A DNA stretch of 14,451 nucleotides from Anaerolineae bacterium. GTDB lineage: Bacteria; Chloroflexota; Anaerolineae; Aggregatilineales; Aggregatilineaceae. Shown piece by piece: positions 1 to 7,638 of this stretch (the first letter of the stretch is position 1; each line of letters starts with the position of its first letter). The notes below the pieces were generated by a model. That model was not told the origin of the DNA and searched no databases. It saw only the letters and a program-made list of their open reading frames with translations. A program made the position numbers and the translations under genes. The stretch covers positions 1 through 14,451 of the forward strand of contig JAGPFT010000017.1 of assembly GCA_018056405.1 (NCBI GenBank), given 5' to 3'.

Positions 1-572
1 CCGAGCAGGAACGCTTCGAGAAAGAAGAAGTACCGCAAGCCAGTCTCGGCGATCAGATAGAGCGCCCAGTCGCGCCGCCGATTGCGGGCCGTTGCACGTA
101 GGAACAACCCCATCGCCCGGCTGCTCGCGCCGAACCACAGCGCGTAGTTGCGCGCGTCCTGGGCGTGCCAGATGAGGGAGGGATGCACAGCGGCCAGGGC
201 CAGCGCAACCAGTGCGGCGCGACGGCTGTGCAGCAGGCTGCGGGCCAATGCCCCCGTCGCCGCCACGCCCAGCCAGCCGCCCAGCAGAGACAGCGCGCGC
301 ATGGCGAACTCGCTGCTGCCAGCGGCGGACTTCCACACCCAGAAGCTAAGAAACGTCCCCAGCGGGTGCGGCTCCCACTGGGCGAGATCACGCACGACGG
401 TGGCCGGATCATCCGCCCAGTAGCGCACGGCGAAGGCTTCGTCGCCACGCAGGGGCACCTCGCCAAGCTGCATAATGCGTAGCAGGAAGGTGGCAGCCAG
501 CAGCGCCGTCAGCAGGGCGAGGGAGTGAGTGTGCGGGCGCTTGATGGATGCGTCTTCGCGGTGTGCTCTCAT
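1..572 (-). CDS. Membrane glycosyltransferase, GT39/ArnT-like (PMT_2), N-terminal part
   Basis: This frame stays open from an ATG at 572 to the left edge, giving 190 codons of an incomplete protein. After a charged N-terminus there is a hydrophobic segment at about residues 17-34, followed by LRGDEAF with the Asp44-Glu45 pair. That pair is typical of the first extracytoplasmic loop of GT-C transferases using polyprenyl-phosphate sugars. Further on, HPSLIWHAQDARNYALW matches the second conserved loop motif of the family. Such enzymes transfer a sugar from a lipid-phosphate carrier at the outer face of the membrane; the acceptor cannot be told from this part. No convincing ribosome binding site precedes the ATG, and no upstream in-frame start was found nearby, so the start is the least certain point. 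The gap to the gene upstream (707-1801, same strand) is 134 nt and contains an inverted repeat. Confidence 0.75.
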   Translation of the reverse strand, partial: MRAHREDASIKRPHTHSLALLTALLAATFLLRIMQLGEVPLRGDEAFAVRYWADDPATVVRDLAQWEPHPLGTFLSFWVWKSAAGSSEFAMRALSLLGGWLGVAATGALARSLLHSRRAALVALALAAVHPSLIWHAQDARNYALWFGASSRAMGLFLRATARNRRRDWALYLIAETGLRYFFFLEAFLL

Positions 573-706
573 GAAGGAACCGGTTTTCGCCTGCCTGTAA
601 GGGGGTATGAGTTTGGAGTCTGGAGTCCTGAGTCTGGCGCACGCGCCACTCTGCCGGCTCAAGACTCCAAGCTCATGACTCACGACTCACGACCCGGCTC
701 TCTCTA
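573..706. repeat. Imperfect inverted repeat with short direct repeats between two minus-strand genes
   Basis: GAGTTTGGAGTC at 609-620 pairs with GACTCCAAGCTC at 663-674 (11 of 12). Between them lies a small GGCGC/GCGCC hairpin at 636-647. Short direct repeats border or overlap the arms: GGAGTCTGGAGTC, and ACTCACG twice near 679-692. No run of T follows the dyad on the minus strand, so it is not a standard intrinsic terminator. Its role is unknown; it may be a decayed repeat or a transcript-end stem. Confidence 0.5.
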
Positions 707-1801
707 TCAACTGCCACGCCGCGCTTTGATCCAGGCCACGTCTTTCTTGCTCAGGCCGAACCAGTTCTCCTTCTGGCGCTTGCGGTCGTACTTGTGCTGG
801 AGCGCATCGCGCACGGCGAAAGCGTCGGCGGTCTCGAAGGCGTGCACCAACTCGACCGCTTCCTTGCCGTCTGCTTCCAGCGCGCTGAGCGATTTCTCGA
901 CGGAGCCGGTCGTTGCCCCGAAGTAGTACATCTGCCCTCTCTGGGCCAGGAACACGGTGCCGCGTGTGCCCTGGGCTTCGAGCATATCTTCGCTCTCGGC
1001 CCCCTCATCATCCTGGTCGGGCGCGAAGTCATCGCCGGCCAGATCGAACGTTTCGCCGGTGAATTCAGCGATCTCCTGGCGGGTCATCAAGCCGTACATG
1101 CGGTCAATGGCATCGAGGTGTTCAGGCCGCAGCGTGTTTGCAGGGTTCGCCGGCAACTCGCGCAGGTACTGGCGCAGCGATGGCTTCTTCTTGGAGTCGG
1201 CGTAGAGCACGGGATAGAGCGGGTCTTCCTGCTCGAAGCTGGCATTAGGATGGATGAACACGACGAGGGGCTGCACCGCGATCTCGGCGTCGGGCGCGAT
1301 CTTGTTGATCAGGCGTTGCACTTGCTGGGCGTGCAGCGTAGCATCGTTGAAGGGATTGCCGATCAAGTCCTGGCGCAGGTAGCCGTTCAGCTTGCGCAGA
1401 AACCCCTCGTCACCGTACCACTTCTTGCCCTTGACGCGGTACGCCTTGTCCTGCCAGACGACGGTGAGGGTGAAGACTCCCTCCGGGCCGATCAGGACAT
1501 GCGGGGCGGGGAGCAGGTGGTGGAAGATGGTGTACTTCGGCCCCAGGCCCTTCAGACTGCTGTTGAGGACATCCACTGGGCGCGGCTCGCGAATCCACAC
1601 GTTAGCCATGCGTACCGAGGTCAGGGTGAGCAGGAGCAGGATGGGCAGGAAGAAGCAGCTTAGCTGGCTCACCCCCGATGTCGGATCGGCAGTCCAGGTG
1701 AAGAAGAACCCCAAAATCATGCCACCCAAGCTGATGAAGAACAGGAGGTGGGAGATTTTGCGGTTGCGATTGATCTGCGCTTCGTTGATGACCACGCGCA
1801 T
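707..1801 (-). CDS. Two-TM protein with NERD-like and degenerate GIY-YIG-like domains
   Basis: The 364-residue protein starts at ATG 1801, which has an AAAGG about ten bases upstream. An in-frame ATG at 1906 is possible but would add 35 unlikely residues. Two hydrophobic segments lie at about 14-31 and 43-62, so the rest is probably cytoplasmic and membrane-tethered. The middle part contains HVLIGPEGVFTLTV, resembling the NERD (nuclease-related) core, but the usual catalytic Asp and the E-x-K of the nuclease fold are not evident. An acidic linker (DDFAPDQDDEGAESED) precedes a C-terminal segment, GTVFLAQ..MYYFGAT..ENWFGLS, that resembles the T5orf172/MUG113 branch of GIY-YIG nucleases. In that segment the catalytic Arg position reads VEKSLSAL, and the catalytic Glu is not found in the helix before QHKY. 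I read both domains as binding or scaffolding remnants. Substrate and role are unknown. Confidence 0.6.
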   Translation of the reverse strand: MRVVINEAQINRNRKISHLLFFISLGGMILGFFFTWTADPTSGVSQLSCFFLPILLLLTLTSVRMANVWIREPRPVDVLNSSLKGLGPKYTIFHHLLPAPHVLIGPEGVFTLTVVWQDKAYRVKGKKWYGDEGFLRKLNGYLRQDLIGNPFNDATLHAQQVQRLINKIAPDAEIAVQPLVVFIHPNASFEQEDPLYPVLYADSKKKPSLRQYLRELPANPANTLRPEHLDAIDRMYGLMTRQEIAEFTGETFDLAGDDFAPDQDDEGAESEDMLEAQGTRGTVFLAQRGQMYYFGATTGSVEKSLSALEADGKEAVELVHAFETADAFAVRDALQHKYDRKRQKENWFGLSKKDVAWIKARRGS

Positions 1802-1898
1802 CGTCTGGGGACCTTTCTGTGTGCGGGCTGGTGCGTCTGCAACGGTGAATGGTAACACAAAAAACGCCCAAAGCGAGAAAATCCGCTCAGGGCGCAGC

Positions 1899-1916
1899 GG
1901 GTGCAAAACCTGTCGG
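1899..1916. repeat. Lone copy of the GTGCAAAACCTGTYAGG terminal repeat
   Basis: GTGCAAAACCTGTCGG at 1901-1916 matches the left terminal repeats of the elements at 9746 and 12704. No matching right end was found before the next gene, so this is a truncated or diverged end. It sits just upstream of the NERD-like gene and next to the hairpins at 1948-2097. Confidence 0.5.
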
Positions 1917-1947
1917 GCCGTAAGGGAGCGTTGTCCTGCCCCAGCGT

Positions 1948-1999
1948 GTAGGGGCGTATGGCGCTACGCCTCTACGGGGGCGCTGCTCTGCTGCGCCCC
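1948..1999. repeat. Two adjacent GC-rich hairpins
   Basis: GTAGGGGCGTA at 1948-1958 pairs with TACGCCTCTAC at 1965-1975 (one G-T pair). Next to it, GGGGCGC at 1977-1983 pairs with GCGCCCC at 1993-1999 around the loop TGCTCTGCT. The second hairpin recurs at 12724-12752 and, in diverged form, at 14137-14157. Half copies lie near 5815-5830, 6008-6020 and 6315-6330. Confidence 0.7.
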
Positions 2000-2003
2000 G
2001 GTT

Positions 2004-2097
2004 CACCTCACCCTCGCTCGGCGCTGGCGCGCCTCGTTGCCCCTTCTCCATGATGGAGAGGGGGCAAGCCGAGCGTAGCGAGGAGGGGGTGAGGTAA
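2004..2097. repeat. Dispersed nested-hairpin repeat (GCTCGGC subtype), copy 1
   Basis: The outer arms are CCTCACCC and GGGGGTGAGG. Inside them are CGCTCGGC and GCCGAGCG, and the core is a CTTCTCC-ATGAT-GGAGAGG hairpin. The same order of blocks appears at 9786-9886, and a shortened form at 14163-14203. No ORF of note lies here, so the element is non-coding. Confidence 0.8.
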
Positions 2098-2167
2098 AGC
2101 ACTGCGCACGATGGATGCGATTGCCCTGCGCGCCTGCGCGCGGTGGGCTGGCTAAGCGCCCTGTGCC

Positions 2168-2176
2168 TGGTATAAT
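2168..2176 (+). promoter_or_regulatory. Extended -10 promoter for the LysM operon
   Basis: TGGTATAAT matches the extended -10 consensus TGnTATAAT exactly. No good -35 is seen at 16-18 bp spacing, as expected for extended -10 promoters. Transcription would start near 2183, only about eight bases before the ATG at 2191. Confidence 0.6.
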
Positions 2177-2190
2177 CGCGCTCGCCGGGC

Positions 2191-3639
2191 ATGGCGGCGA
2201 CGCTGTGCCTGAGCCTGACATCTGACGAGAGCGACTATGGTGAGAGCAAACCCGGCTGGCCCATGCCTGTAGCAGCGCCTTCGCAGAAGTGCCCTCTATG
2301 CGGGGCGATTCAGCCTGTTTCGGCGCGTACCTGTGCCATCTGCGGCGCGGCATTGACTGGCGAGCCTCTGGCGGTGCCCGTGCCGGAAGCGAAGGCTTCC
2401 CGCCAACGAGGGATGGCCTCGCGCTACGATCCGGGCGCGGGGGACGATGATCTGTATGCCGGCGACTTGAGCGGGCGCACAGGGCGTCTGTTGCTCGTGG
2501 CGGGGATTGTCACACTCTTGCTGCTGGGTATGATGCTCGGTCTGGCAGTGGCACGCTGGCTCGGCGGGGGAGGAAACAGGGAGGAGCCGCGCACTGAGGG
2601 AATCGCCGCGCCGACAGCGCCGCCGACCTCCACGCCGCGCTTTCTGACGCCTACGCCCACGCGCGACGTGATGATGGCGCTGCCCACTGTGACGCCCATG
2701 CCGCCCACTGCCACGCCTACGCCAACGATCACGCCGTGCTACCAGACGGCGGGGGAGGGCGACACCGTTCTGGGCATGGCTTACCGCTGCGGGCACCGCG
2801 AACTGGCCATCGTGGACGTGATCCTTGAGATCAACGGCATGAAGAATCCCCAGGAGCTTCAGCTTGGGCAAACGCTGGAGATTCCCTGGCCGACGCCAAC
2901 GCCAGCGCCAGGGCAGGAATTGACGGCGACGGCGCAGGAGGGTGAGCCGGAGACCCAGGGCCAGGAGGCGTCGCCGACGCTGCGCGTCAATGCCTTTGGC
3001 ACGCCCGATGCGCTGGCCAAGTACGAAAACATCGAGCCGACGCTACGCCCTGGCCAGGCCTGGCATGTCGTCGAACCCGACCAGACAATTCTGGGCGTTG
3101 CTGTCCTGTACGACACGACCATCGAGACGCTCTCGCAGATCAACCCGGAGATTCAGTTCCTGCAGTGCGATTTCGGCGATCCAACCGGCGGGCCGACCTG
3201 TGCGGTGATACTCTACGTAGGGCAACGGGTGCGCGTGCCTGTGCCGCTGCCTACGCCAACGCTCAGCCCGACTCCCAATGGCACGCTGACGCCCACCCCC
3301 TCGCCGACACCGACGTTCAACGCGCCTTATGCCCTGGGGCCGGAAGATGGTGCGCGGTTTGCCGCTGATCAGCTTGTGACGCTGCGCTGGGGTAGCACAG
3401 GAACTCTTGATGCGCAGGAGCGGTACATCGTGCGCGTGCGCGACCTGGACACCGGCCAAGAGTACACGGCAATGGTCGTGGAGACGAGCTACATTCTGCC
3501 GGGAGGCTGGCAGCCCAGCGACCGCAACCGCCACACGTTCGAATGGCATGTTGCAGTGGGGGAACTTGATGAATGGGGAGCGGTTGTCAGGGAGCGCCAT
3601 GCTTCCGCGCCGCGCCGTTTCACATGGGACAGCCGGTGA
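2191..3639 (+). CDS. Zinc-ribbon, single-TM protein with two LysM domains
   Basis: In this 482-residue protein, Cys34, Cys37, Cys48 and Cys51 (CPLC...CAIC) form a short zinc ribbon in the predicted cytoplasmic part. A transmembrane helix follows at about 99-124. Outside the membrane, Thr-Pro linkers separate a LysM at about 183-231, a second LysM at about 285-349, and an Ig/FnIII-like beta domain at about 377-482 ending in RFTW. LysM domains bind GlcNAc-containing polymers such as peptidoglycan. The start is uncertain: ATG 2191 is very close to the predicted transcription start and has no Shine-Dalgarno, while ATG 2263 would keep the zinc ribbon intact. The next gene encodes a paralogue with the same outer architecture, 40 bp away. 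The specific role is not known; an envelope or cell-surface scaffold is the best guess. Confidence 0.8.
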   Translation: MAATLCLSLTSDESDYGESKPGWPMPVAAPSQKCPLCGAIQPVSARTCAICGAALTGEPLAVPVPEAKASRQRGMASRYDPGAGDDDLYAGDLSGRTGRLLLVAGIVTLLLLGMMLGLAVARWLGGGGNREEPRTEGIAAPTAPPTSTPRFLTPTPTRDVMMALPTVTPMPPTATPTPTITPCYQTAGEGDTVLGMAYRCGHRELAIVDVILEINGMKNPQELQLGQTLEIPWPTPTPAPGQELTATAQEGEPETQGQEASPTLRVNAFGTPDALAKYENIEPTLRPGQAWHVVEPDQTILGVAVLYDTTIETLSQINPEIQFLQCDFGDPTGGPTCAVILYVGQRVRVPVPLPTPTLSPTPNGTLTPTPSPTPTFNAPYALGPEDGARFAADQLVTLRWGSTGTLDAQERYIVRVRDLDTGQEYTAMVVETSYILPGGWQPSDRNRHTFEWHVAVGELDEWGAVVRERHASAPRRFTWDSR

Positions 3640-3673
3640 AGAGACTTCGACCGAGGGGGGATGAGCCAACCGT

Positions 3674-3679
3674 GGAAGG
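3674..3679 (+). promoter_or_regulatory. Ribosome binding site deciding the lipoprotein start
   Basis: GGAAGG lies directly against an ATG at 3680 but nine bases before the in-frame ATG at 3689. The spacing favours 3689 as the true start. Confidence 0.6.
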
Positions 3680-3688
3680 ATGGCCTTC

Positions 3689-4807
3689 ATGACGCATCGT
3701 GTCTGGCTTATCATGGCCCTGAGCGGGATCGTCACCCTGGCATTGGCGGCCTGTGGCGGGCAGGACGAGAGCACGCCGCCCAGTCTTACCCCTCCTGAGC
3801 TGTCTCCGTCCGGCGTGGAGATCGCGCAGGCAGCGCCCACGCAGACCCCCGGCGGCCCGACAGTCACACCCTCGCGGACGGTGCCCCCGACGATCACCCC
3901 GACCAACAGTCCGCCCCCTCCGCCGCCCTCCGCGACTCCCTCACCGACGGCAACGCCCGGCCCGTATGAGCATGTGATCCGCAGCGGAGACACCTGCCTG
4001 GGGATCGCCTACCAGTACGGGCACGTCCATCCTGATGTGAAGGTCGCCATCGAGCGGCTGAATGGCATGGCCGACTGCACAATCCTGCCGGGGCCGGGCA
4101 GCACGATTCTGATCCCGCGCCCGACAGCGACACCGACCCAGGTGGGGGCGGACCTGACGCAGACGGCGGTGGCGACCAGCGCCCCACCCAGGGTGACGCT
4201 GGACGCCGCGCCGAGCTTTGCCATCAAAACGTATGTGATTGAGACGGGCGACACGCTGAGCAGTATCGCCATTCTTCACGATAGCTCGCTGCGCCAGATT
4301 TGCGAGCTTAACCCGCTGCCCAATGGCATTGACTGCGGGGCGTGCACCTGGGAGTCGCCGAACTGCTGCTGTCTGCGCCCGGTGGTATTGAGCGCGGGCC
4401 AGCAGATCAACGTGCCCGCGCCGACGCCTACGCCGACAGCTACGCCGACTTTTACCGGCAGCGAGACGCCTACCCCCACGCCTACCTACCGCGCGCCGCT
4501 GCCCATCGCGCCTGCCAGCGAGGAAACGGTATCAGGCGCGGTGCGGTTGGTGTGGGCCTCGGTGGGAGTGCTCCAACCTGAAGATACCTATCTGGTGACT
4601 GTCCGCGACGAGACGACAGGCGCGGTCTTCGCCGGTGCCACGCGCCAGTTGTCGCTCGATGTGCCCGCCAGCTATCTGCCCCTTGATGGGCAGGCGCACG
4701 TGTTCGCCTGGCAGGTGGCGGTGGTACGACTGGGCGCGGATGGCCTGTACTACCCGCAGGGGGCTGTGGTGACGGAGCGCCGCTTCACCTGGACGGGCTG
4801 GGAGTAG
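3689..4807 (+). CDS. LysM lipoprotein with two LysM domains, paralogue of the upstream gene
   Basis: The 372-residue precursor has a lipoprotein signal: MTHR, a hydrophobic core, then LALAAC with the lipid-attachment Cys22. A Pro/Thr/Ser-rich linker leads to LysM 1 at about 91-142 (HVIRSGDTCLGIAYQYGH). LysM 2 follows at about 178-247 (YVIETGDTLSSIAILHD), and the C-terminal beta domain at about 267-372 ends in RFTW. LysM 2 carries an unusual cluster of cysteines (CELN...DCGAC...NCCC), which suggests disulphide bonds outside the cell. The layout copies the upstream protein, with a lipid anchor in place of the zinc ribbon and TM helix, so the pair looks like a tandem duplication. The same-strand dehydrogenase follows after 39 bp. 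A role in binding peptidoglycan or another glycan is inferred from the LysM domains; no enzyme domain is seen. Confidence 0.85.
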   Translation: MTHRVWLIMALSGIVTLALAACGGQDESTPPSLTPPELSPSGVEIAQAAPTQTPGGPTVTPSRTVPPTITPTNSPPPPPPSATPSPTATPGPYEHVIRSGDTCLGIAYQYGHVHPDVKVAIERLNGMADCTILPGPGSTILIPRPTATPTQVGADLTQTAVATSAPPRVTLDAAPSFAIKTYVIETGDTLSSIAILHDSSLRQICELNPLPNGIDCGACTWESPNCCCLRPVVLSAGQQINVPAPTPTPTATPTFTGSETPTPTPTYRAPLPIAPASEETVSGAVRLVWASVGVLQPEDTYLVTVRDETTGAVFAGATRQLSLDVPASYLPLDGQAHVFAWQVAVVRLGADGLYYPQGAVVTERRFTWTGWE

Positions 4808-4846
4808 AGTGGCTGGATAGAGGCTTTGTGTGGCAAGGAGATGCTG

Positions 4847-5803
4847 ATGGCGGACACGATCAGGGCGGTGGTGTACGAAGACAGGCTCCAGGTGATTGAG
4901 CGCGAGCCGCCCGTCGCCGGGCCGGACGAGGCATTGATCCGGCTGCGGCTGGGCGGAATCTGCAATACAGACCTAGAGCTGGTGCGCGGCTACCAGGAGT
5001 TTCGCGGTACGCTGGGGCACGAATTTGTGGGCGAGGTGGTCGTCGGGCCGCGCGACTGGCTGGGCGCGCGCGTCGTGGGCGAGATCAATGTGGGCTGCGG
5101 GGCGTGCGACTGGTGCAAGCGCGGCGTGCCCAATCACTGCCGCAACCGGCGCGCGTTGGGCATTGCGAACTATGAGGGAGCATTCGCCGACCTGTTCCGG
5201 CTGCCCGTCGCCAACCTGCACCGCGTCCCGCAGAACGTCGCCGACGAGGAAGCGGTCTTCACCGAGCCGCTGGCGGCGGCGTGCCAGGTGCTCGATAACG
5301 CGCACATCCGGCCCAGCGAGCGCGTGGTGTTGTTGGGCGCGGGCAAGCTGGGGCTGCTCATGGCCCAGGTGTTGGGGCTGCTGGGCTGCGACCTGGCGGT
5401 GGTCGTGCGCCACGAGCGCCAGGCGAGGATGCTCGCCGGATGGGGGCTGCAAGCTGTCCGGCGCAGCGATCTGCGCGACGGCGAAGCGGATGTAGTGGTA
5501 GATTGCACGGGGACGCCGGAGGGTCTGCGCGACGCGCTGCGCCTGGTGCGTGCGCGGGGCACCCTTGTGCTCAAGAGTACCTACGCCGGCCCGGCGACGG
5601 TTGACCTGGCTCCCCTGGTGGTCAATGAGGTCAAGTTAGTGGGTAGCCGCTGCGGGCCGTTCGGCGCGGCGCTGCACTTGCTGGAGCGTCGCCTGGTGGA
5701 CGTGCTGCCGCTGATCGAAGTGCGCTACCCCTTGGCGCAAGCGTTGGACGCCTTTGCGCGGGCGGCTCAGCCGGGCACGCTCAAGGTGCTGCTGACGCCC
5801 TAG
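4847..5803 (+). CDS. Zinc-dependent medium-chain alcohol dehydrogenase family protein
   Basis: I chose ATG 4847 because AAGGAG sits six bases upstream; the product is 318 residues. Catalytic zinc ligands fit Cys39 (GGICNTD), His58-Glu59 (GHEF) and Glu140 (TEPLAAA). The structural zinc site is Cys84, Cys87, Cys90 and Cys98. The nucleotide-binding motif GAGKLG is at 164-169 in a Rossmann fold. These features place it among NAD(P)-dependent alcohol/polyol/threonine dehydrogenases of the MDR superfamily. An Arg rather than an acidic residue follows the second beta strand (VVVRHER), which may favour NADP, but this is weak evidence. At 318 residues it is a little shorter than the usual 340-350. The substrate is not determined. 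It probably shares a transcript with the LysM genes, with no obvious functional link. Confidence 0.88.
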   Translation: MADTIRAVVYEDRLQVIEREPPVAGPDEALIRLRLGGICNTDLELVRGYQEFRGTLGHEFVGEVVVGPRDWLGARVVGEINVGCGACDWCKRGVPNHCRNRRALGIANYEGAFADLFRLPVANLHRVPQNVADEEAVFTEPLAAACQVLDNAHIRPSERVVLLGAGKLGLLMAQVLGLLGCDLAVVVRHERQARMLAGWGLQAVRRSDLRDGEADVVVDCTGTPEGLRDALRLVRARGTLVLKSTYAGPATVDLAPLVVNEVKLVGSRCGPFGAALHLLERRLVDVLPLIEVRYPLAQALDAFARAAQPGTLKVLLTP

Positions 5804-5824
5804 AAGTCGGGTACAGCAGAGCAG

Positions 5825-5850
5825 CGCCCCAGGGTACCAACTCTGGGGCG
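5825..5850 (+). terminator. Hairpin after the dehydrogenase gene
   Basis: CGCCCCAG at 5825-5832 pairs perfectly with CTGGGGCG at 5843-5850 around a ten-base loop, 22 bases after the stop codon. There is no T tract, so it may only stabilise or end the transcript with other factors. It overlaps a half copy of the GGGGCGC hairpin module. Confidence 0.4.
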
Positions 5851-5861
5851 GTCTGCACACG

Positions 5862-5980
5862 CCTCTCCCCCTCAATCCCCCTCTCCAGCAGAGCTAGAGA
5901 GGGGGACTTTGCTCGCCGGCGCGGAGTTTTCCCCCTCCCTGGCTTTTGTACAGACCGGGGAGGGGGTCAGGAGAAGGGGC
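5862..5980. repeat. Dispersed nested-hairpin repeat (AGCTAGAGAGG subtype), copy 1
   Basis: The element begins CCTCTCCCCCTCAATCCCC, has the core GAGCTAGAGAGGGGGA, and later a CCCCCTCCC...GGGGAGGGGG stem ending near AAGGGGC. The same start, core and end occur at 9985-10090, with the middle diverged. No gene is visible in it. Confidence 0.75.
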
Positions 5981-6007
5981 GTTGCGTGGAAGTCTATATC
6001 AGACGCA

Positions 6008-6330
6008 GGGCGCAGCAGAGTGTCACACGACGTAGGGTTATACCAACCCGACACGGGAGACGTGCGGCTTTACCTCACCCCTCCATCCCCTCTCCACACG
6101 CGGAGAGGGGACGTAACCACACCATGACTTCCCCTCTCCACCACGTGGAGAGGGGGCCGGGGGGTGAGGCTTTCAAACGGCTTCTGGCGCGGACATGCGC
6201 GCCCGCCTGGTCACGTTCCGAGACGAGGGTGATGGGCAGTTCCAGGTGTCGTCACCGCCAGGGAGTAAAACCTTATGGCCGGATTTCGTCGCATAACCCT
6301 CCGTCGTGTGACACAGAGCAGCGCCCCTAC
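6008..6330. mobile_element. MITE-like element with terminal inverted repeats
   Basis: GTGTCACACGACGTAGGGTT at about 6020-6039 is repeated in inverted form as AACCCTCCGTCGTGTGACAC near 6295-6314, with one mismatch. Beyond these arms are diverged halves of the GGGCGCTGCTCTG module. About 300 bp lie between the ends and include the hairpin repeat at 6073-6169. No transposase is encoded, so if mobile it would depend on an enzyme in trans. It sits in the 569-bp gap between the dehydrogenase and the histidine kinase, which otherwise shows no gene. Confidence 0.55.
6073..6169. repeat. Double-hairpin repeat, copy 1 (inverse of 14308-14403)
   Basis: The outer arms are CCTCACCCC and GGGGTGAGG. They enclose two hairpins: CCCCTCTCC-ACACGC-GGAGAGGGG, and CCCCTCTCC-ACCACGT-GGAGAGGGG. 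The reverse complement of 14308-14403 has the same arms, hairpins and length (96 against 97 bp), with most differences in the segment between the hairpins. Confidence 0.85.
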
Positions 6331-6372
6331 CGAAGATACTCCAGCTATTGCCCGCTGTGCGCTGGGCTGGTT

Positions 6373-7637
6373 TCATGGCGGGGAAGCGGCCAAAGGCAGG
6401 GTGAAGTAGAAGGTGGTGCCCGCGCCAGGCGTGCTCTCGAACCACAGAGCGCCACCGTGCGCCTCGACGATGCGCTGGGCGATGGACAGGCCGAGTCCCG
6501 TGCCGGCCACTTGCCCGGCGACAGCGGACGCCCGGTAGAGCTTGTCGAAGATGTGCGGCTGATCCTCGACGCTGACGCCGGGGCCGGTGTCCGCCACGCT
6601 GATCACGATCTGTTCCTCTGGCTGCCCCATCCCGGTTTGGCTGGCGGGCGTCACGTCCAGCGCAACCGTGATCGATCCCTCCTCGACATTGTACTTGACG
6701 GCATTGGTGAGCAAGTTGAGCAGCACCTGCTTGATGCGGTCGCGGTCGGCGTGCGCCTGCTGTGTGCCGGGCCGAACGGTGAGGCTGATGCCGCGCTCGT
6801 TCGCTTTGGGGGCGATGAGGCTCGCGCACTCCTCCAGCAGAGCGCGCACGTCGAAGCGGGTCATTTCCAGGCGTGTGCGCCCCGATTCCAGACGAGCCAG
6901 GTCGAGGAAGTCAGTGGTCAGGGCGGTCAGCCGCTCAGTCTCTTGTTGCAATGTGCGGACGATTTCCTGCAAGGCGTCCGGCGGCAGGGCGGGGCGCGTC
7001 AGCAGCGACGCACTGGCGCGGAGCGCGGCGAGCGGCGTGCGCAGCTCGTGCACCATCTCGGCGATGAAGTCGCTCTGCTGAAACAGGCGTGCGTTCTGGA
7101 CGGCGATGGCAGCCTGGTCGGCCAGCGCAGCCAGGATGTCGCGGTCGTCGCCGGACCAGGGCTGGTCGCCGCGCTTGTTGATCGCCTCCAGCACGCCGAT
7201 GGGCCGGTTGTGCAGGTTCATGGGCACGGCGAGCAGGTTGCGCGTGCTGAACCGTGTGGTCTGATCCACGCGCGGAAACCAGCGCGCGTCGCTCTTGGTA
7301 TCGCGGACAAGCACCGGTTCGCCGTGCGTGGCGATCTACCTGGCCAGGCTGCCCTGCATGGGCACGGGAATCGCCTCCATCTCAGCGCGGGACAGGTTGC
7401 TGGCGGCCTCAAACCGCAATTCGCCGGTCGCGGGGTCCATGAGCAGGATGGACGCTTCTTCTGTGTCGGTCAGTTCGCGTGCCGCGTCAATGATGCGGCG
7501 CAGCAACGCGCCCAGGTCGAGCGTCGAGTTGAGTGGCGGCTGATCTCCATCAGGCGCTCGTAGCGCCGCTGAAGCTGCTCGTACATGGCACGGCTGACGG
7601 TTTCCGGTGCTGTGCCGGGTGCGGCGCTTGGCCCCAT
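6373..7637 (-). pseudogene. GAF-domain sensor histidine kinase, frameshifted and interrupted by a stop
   Basis: Reading through both lesions gives about 421 residues: a short N-terminal helix (YEQLQRRYERLMEISR), a GAF domain, HisKA with VHELRTPLAALRAS, and HATPase with N box NLLTNAVKYN, G1 DTGPGVS, F box and G2 GTGLGLS. Two lesions break it. One base is missing near 7533-7535, where the frame changes between ISR(Q) and LNSTLDLGALL. A TAG at 7338-7336 replaces an expected Trp codon within GSLA(GW)IATHGEP. ATG 7637 lies one base after the Sir2 stop, so the genes look coupled. The part from a GTG at 7314 (313 residues) is intact and keeps half the GAF domain plus the full kinase core, so partial activity is conceivable. 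Sequencing error could explain one lesion but less easily both. Confidence 0.85.
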
Positions 7638-7638
7638 G

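Noticed and set aside
53..642. Two other minus-strand frames over the glycosyltransferase
   Set aside because: Their products are rich in Arg, Ala, Pro and Cys with no motifs, while the frame from 572 gives a hydrophobic protein with glycosyltransferase motifs.
794..1663. Plus-strand open frame of 289 codons opposite the NERD-like gene
   Set aside because: No Shine-Dalgarno or domain; the minus-strand frame has TM segments and recognisable domain patterns.
5862..6169. Small proteins encoded in the hairpin repeats
   Set aside because: Open frames here are short, lack start signals and simply translate C-rich and G-rich repeat blocks.
5986..7563. Long plus-strand open frame of 525 codons opposite the histidine kinase
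   Set aside because: It is the antisense shadow of a GC-rich coding region and begins inside repeat elements; the minus strand shows unmistakable kinase motifs.
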